A DNA stretch of 9,371 bases from Bacteroidales bacterium UBA4912. GTDB lineage: Bacteria; Bacteroidota; Bacteroidia; Bacteroidales; Dysgonomonadaceae. The notes below the pieces were generated by a model that was not told where the DNA came from, ran no database searches, and saw nothing but the letters and a program-made list of their open reading frames with translations. Shown here piece after piece: positions 6,624 through 9,371 of this stretch. Location: the NCBI GenBank assembly GCA_002398875.1, contig DHCC01000083.1, positions 17,280 through 26,650 of the forward strand, in the 5' to 3' direction. Within the stretch, counting starts at the first letter, position 1. Each line of letters starts with the position of its first letter. The position numbers and the translations under genes were made by a program.

Positions 6624-6643
6624 GTTAGTTATTTGGACTGGTT

Positions 6644-8518
6644 CTAAATCTCGCTAAGTTCGAGCCAACGCATAGTTTTTTCGTCAATGAGGTTTAGCAG
6701 TTCGGTAAGTCTGTTTGATTTACTCATTAATTCTTCAGTAGATAATATTCCGGACGATATCTCTTCACTGATTGATTCTTTCTCAGCTTCCAGATCTTTT
6801 ATTTCCTGTTCAAGCGCATCAAATTCACGCTTTTCTTTAAAGGTTAATTTTGTCTTTACCTCATCCTTTTGCTTTCGTTCCTGTGGCTCTGATTCAGCTT
6901 TCACACTCTTAATTTCCTCGAGCTGTTTCTTATCTTCCACTGTTTTCCATTCTCTGTATTGAGTGTAGTTGCCCGGGAAATTCTGAATCTGTGCATCACC
7001 ATGAAATACAAGAAGATGGTCTACCACCTTATCCATAAAATATCTATCGTGTGACACCACTATCAGGCACCCTTTGAAAGTTGCAAGATACTCTTCAAGA
7101 ATATTTAAAGTGATTATATCCAGATCGTTTGTGGGTTCATCAAGCACAAGAAAGTTAGGGTTAGTGATAAGTACGGTGCAGAGGTACAGTCGCCTTTTTT
7201 CTCCACCACTAAGTTTATATACATAATTGTGTTGTTTTTCAGGTGGAAACATAAAGTGCTGAAGAAACTGAGAAGCTGTTAGTCGCCTACCATCACCCTG
7301 ATCAATTACATCAGCAATATCAGTAACTACATCAATAACTTTCTTCTGATCATCAAATTTTAAGCCATCCTGACTATAATATCCAAAATTCACCGTTTCA
7401 CCGATTTCGAAATATCCTTCATCCGGTTTCTCAACACCCAGCAACATTTTTATGAAAGTAGATTTTCCGGTACCGTTATTACCAACAATACCCATTTTCT
7501 CATATCTGGTGAAGTGATAATTAAAATCTTTGGTAATTTTTATCTCATTAAAACTTTTACTTACATGTTTTGCCTCGAAGATTTTTTTACCTATATATGA
7601 ACCTTTTGATGCAAGGTTGATATTTTTCTCTTCTCGCTGTTTATTAGCTTTTTCTTCCAGAGAATAAAAAGATTCTATTCTGGATTTTGATTTTGTGCCC
7701 CTTGCCCGAGGCTGGCGTCTCATCCAGTCGAGCTCTTTTCTCATAAGATTTTTAGCTCTTGAAACTTCCGCATCTTGTGTTGAAATGCGCTCATCACGCT
7801 TTTCCAGGTAGTATGAGTAATTTCCTTTGTAGGAGTAAACCTGTTTGTCGTCGATCTCTATAATTTGTGTACATACTCTATCAAGAAAATAGCGGTCGTG
7901 TGTGACCATGAGCAGACTAATATTGTTTCTTGTGAGATACTCCTCAAGCCATTCAACCATTTCCAGGTCGAGGTGGTTAGTAGGTTCGTCAAGAATTACC
8001 AATTCAGGTTCGCTAATAAGTACATTTGCAAGTGCTACACGCTTTATCTGACCTCCCGACAGCTCTCCAATTTTTTGATGAAAGTCGAAAATTTTTAGTT
8101 GGGACAGAATATTTTTTATCCGTAGTTCATAATCCCAGGCATTATTGAGATCCATTTCTGCCAATATTCGAGAAAGATCATCCTGATTTCCTGAGGAAAT
8201 GATATCCTCATACCTTGCAATCAGTTTAACAATATCATTGTCTGCGCTGAAACAAGCCTCCAGTACAGTTAACTCAGGATCAAATTCAGGCGACTGCTCC
8301 AGATAATCTACTCTGATATCGTTGCGAAATACCACCCTTCCACTATCGTAAGGCTCTTTGCCGGCTATAATATTCAGTAAAGTGGTTTTACCCGATCCAT
8401 TTGCAGCAATCAGTCCAATCTTATCTCCCTCAGCTATCCCGAAAGAAATATCCTTGAATAGTAAAAGATCACCAAAGCTTTTTGTGAGAGAATCTATTTG
8501 TAAAATCGGGTTAGGCAT
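6644..8518 (-). CDS. uup: ABC-F family ATPase, Uup type
   Basis: ABC-F proteins are soluble, non-transporting ATPases that bind the ribosomal E site and help translation; Uup is also linked to tolerance of DNA damage and of transposon excision. The 624-residue product has two ABC domains. The first has a P-loop AANGSGKT (38-45), LSGGQ (153-157), Walker B LVILDEPTNHLD (173-184) and switch H207. The second has GNNGTGKS (346-353), LSGGE (436-440), LVLDEPTNDLD (457-467) and H490. The basic inter-domain linker (about 253-293) contains RARGTKSKSR. The tail from about 556 is a coiled coil ending RWLELSEI, the Uup C-terminal domain, which EttA lacks. There are no membrane segments, as expected. I chose ATG 8518-8516; an extension to TTG 8548-8546 would add ten residues across the promoter. 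The first ABC domain has Ala in place of the first P-loop Gly. The Uup subclass is firm from the tail. Confidence 0.93.
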   Translation of the reverse strand: MPNPILQIDSLTKSFGDLLLFKDISFGIAEGDKIGLIAANGSGKTTLLNIIAGKEPYDSGRVVFRNDIRVDYLEQSPEFDPELTVLEACFSADNDIVKLIARYEDIISSGNQDDLSRILAEMDLNNAWDYELRIKNILSQLKIFDFHQKIGELSGGQIKRVALANVLISEPELVILDEPTNHLDLEMVEWLEEYLTRNNISLLMVTHDRYFLDRVCTQIIEIDDKQVYSYKGNYSYYLEKRDERISTQDAEVSRAKNLMRKELDWMRRQPRARGTKSKSRIESFYSLEEKANKQREEKNINLASKGSYIGKKIFEAKHVSKSFNEIKITKDFNYHFTRYEKMGIVGNNGTGKSTFIKMLLGVEKPDEGYFEIGETVNFGYYSQDGLKFDDQKKVIDVVTDIADVIDQGDGRRLTASQFLQHFMFPPEKQHNYVYKLSGGEKRRLYLCTVLITNPNFLVLDEPTNDLDIITLNILEEYLATFKGCLIVVSHDRYFMDKVVDHLLVFHGDAQIQNFPGNYTQYREWKTVEDKKQLEEIKSVKAESEPQERKQKDEVKTKLTFKEKREFDALEQEIKDLEAEKESISEEISSGILSTEELMSKSNRLTELLNLIDEKTMRWLELSEI

Positions 8519-8537
8519 ATATAACAGAATTAGAGGG

Positions 8538-8545
8538 CAAAAATA
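8538..8545 (-). promoter_or_regulatory. Predicted -7 promoter box of uup
   Basis: TATTTTTG on the minus strand is an exact TAnnTTTG match, identical to the rubrerythrin box, and ends 19 bases before the ATG at 8518. No clear TTTG lies at the -33 distance; a 15-bp palindrome (8561-8575) covers that area instead. Confidence 0.5.
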
Positions 8546-8560
8546 CAAAAAACAATCGAC

Positions 8561-8575
8561 ATCATATTATATGAT
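8561..8575. repeat. 15-bp palindrome (7-1-7) upstream of uup
   Basis: ATCATAT and ATATGAT flank a single central base. The palindrome covers the place where the uup -33 box should be and lies 12 bases past the stop codon of the beta-barrel gene. It could be an operator or a weak, AT-only hairpin after the barrel gene. Such AT-rich palindromes also arise by chance. Confidence 0.5.
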
Positions 8576-8587
8576 TCATGTCAACCT

Positions 8588-9371
8588 TCAGAATCTCCAT
8601 CTTATGTATGTGAAAATATCAGCTCTGCTGTTCCCGTTTATCAGTTCTGTGCCGGAACCTATAACATCCCTGTTGAAGTAATTTGTATAACCCACCTTGG
8701 CAGAGAATGTCAGTGATGAAGTGATTTCATATTTTGCAGAAAGTGCAAGTCTTACCCCTTTTCCATAAAAAAAAGGCATATAGAATGTGCTCAAAAGGTT
8801 TCTCTCATAAGAGTAAAGACGTGAATTGTAAGTGTCTGTATTAAACCAAGCGAGATAAGCATCACCTTTCAAAGGACTTTTACCTCTGTATGCGATATTT
8901 TGGGAGATCATAATTCCTCTTTCTGAGGGTTGATATTTTGCCGTGTATTGTGCAAAATCTACGGTGGTTCGCAAATTCCATCCACTATCATATTCATGGT
9001 TATACCTTAAACGGATTTTATTAGTTGTATAGGGTAATACAGATTTATTCTCTTGTTCGGGGTGATCCAGGTTTTTCTCTTTCATCTTAAACTTATAGCG
9101 CGCCTCAAGATAAGACTGCGGAGAGAGAGTATAAGTTCCTATAAAGTAGAAATCTGTTGCTTTAGAAGGTCCGTCTACTCCATATTTCCACCAGGGAAAT
9201 TTGACTAAATCAAGATAGGTATTAACGATAAACCTCCTAAAGGGTTTAAAGACAGCTCCTATAAATAATCCGTTCTCATTTTGAATTCTGCTGCCTTCGG
9301 AAAAGGACTGTGCATGTAAGGCGTTATATGTTGTCGGGTAATATCGATGTAGCAAGGTGAAAGAAACTTCT
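8588..9371 (-). CDS. Outer-membrane beta-barrel protein, C-terminal part (5' end outside window)
   Basis: The visible 260 residues are open from the window edge to the TGA at 8588-8590, so this is the end of a larger protein. They consist almost entirely of alternating polar and hydrophobic strands rich in aromatic residues (for example KIRLRYNHEY, WNLRTTVDFAQY, LTFSAKVGYTNYF) separated by short turns, and the chain ends FTYIRWRF with a terminal Phe, the signal typical of outer-membrane barrels. From memory, the segments RLYSYERNLLSTF, FFYGKGVRLAL and RDVIGSGTELINGNSRADI resemble the C-terminal barrel of large Bacteroidota proteins annotated as helix-hairpin-helix (ComEA-like) domain proteins; the part that would carry that domain is not here, so this is tentative. 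No start codon within the window is credible. The barrel call is well supported; partner and substrate are unknown. Confidence 0.75.
   Translation of the reverse strand, partial: EVSFTLLHRYYPTTYNALHAQSFSEGSRIQNENGLFIGAVFKPFRRFIVNTYLDLVKFPWWKYGVDGPSKATDFYFIGTYTLSPQSYLEARYKFKMKEKNLDHPEQENKSVLPYTTNKIRLRYNHEYDSGWNLRTTVDFAQYTAKYQPSERGIMISQNIAYRGKSPLKGDAYLAWFNTDTYNSRLYSYERNLLSTFYMPFFYGKGVRLALSAKYEITSSLTFSAKVGYTNYFNRDVIGSGTELINGNSRADIFTYIRWRF

Noticed and set aside
8519..8548. Ten-residue N-terminal extension of Uup from a TTG
   Set aside because: It overlaps the -7 box, and ABC-F homology begins just after the ATG at 8518 (MPNPILQIDSLTKSFG).
1..9371. tRNA or rRNA genes, insertion sequences, phage attachment sites or defence genes
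   Set aside because: No cloverleaf-like or rRNA sequence, transposase, integrase, terminal inverted repeats or defence-type domains were seen; gene content is housekeeping throughout.

Overview
This window looks like an ordinary, densely packed chromosomal stretch from a Bacteroidota bacterium, most likely a Bacteroidales anaerobe. Three things point there. Each of the six genes whose start is visible has an exact TAnnTTTG box (the -7 element of the Bacteroidota primary sigma factor) shortly upstream. None of these genes has a convincing Shine-Dalgarno sequence. The gene content also fits: a two-domain rubrerythrin, a Pif1-type helicase with a C-terminal HRDC domain, a Uup-type ABC-F ATPase and an outer-membrane beta-barrel ending in Phe. 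The family-level assignment is inference; no 16S or other marker is present.

All seven genes are on the minus strand, so they are transcribed from right to left. Starting at the right edge they are: the C-terminal 260 residues of an outer-membrane beta-barrel protein (8588-9371, 5' end cut off); uup, an ABC-F translation-associated ATPase (6644-8518); rbr, rubrerythrin (5891-6469), ended by a strong intrinsic terminator; tcdA, the t6A-modifying tRNA dehydratase (4984-5793); argS, arginyl-tRNA synthetase (3106-4899); a Pif1-like DNA helicase with HRDC domain (898-3024); and acpH, ACP phosphodiesterase (1-569), which starts at TTG and loses only its last residues at the left edge.

The genes do not form one pathway. 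Three of them (uup, tcdA, argS) concern translation or tRNA, one handles peroxide detoxification, one DNA maintenance, one ACP cofactor turnover and one the cell surface. Each gene with a visible start appears to have its own promoter, so this is a run of co-directional single-gene units more than one operon.

The least explained part is the 328-base gap at 570-897. It holds four imperfect repeats at an exact 11-bp period, a 43-base stem-loop that may terminate the helicase transcript, a small second hairpin and the acpH promoter. The other non-coding stretch of note is upstream of rubrerythrin, where a 12-bp palindrome and a direct repeat overlap the promoter and look like a regulator site. 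I found no evidence of a new multi-gene system, mobile element, CRISPR array or RNA gene.
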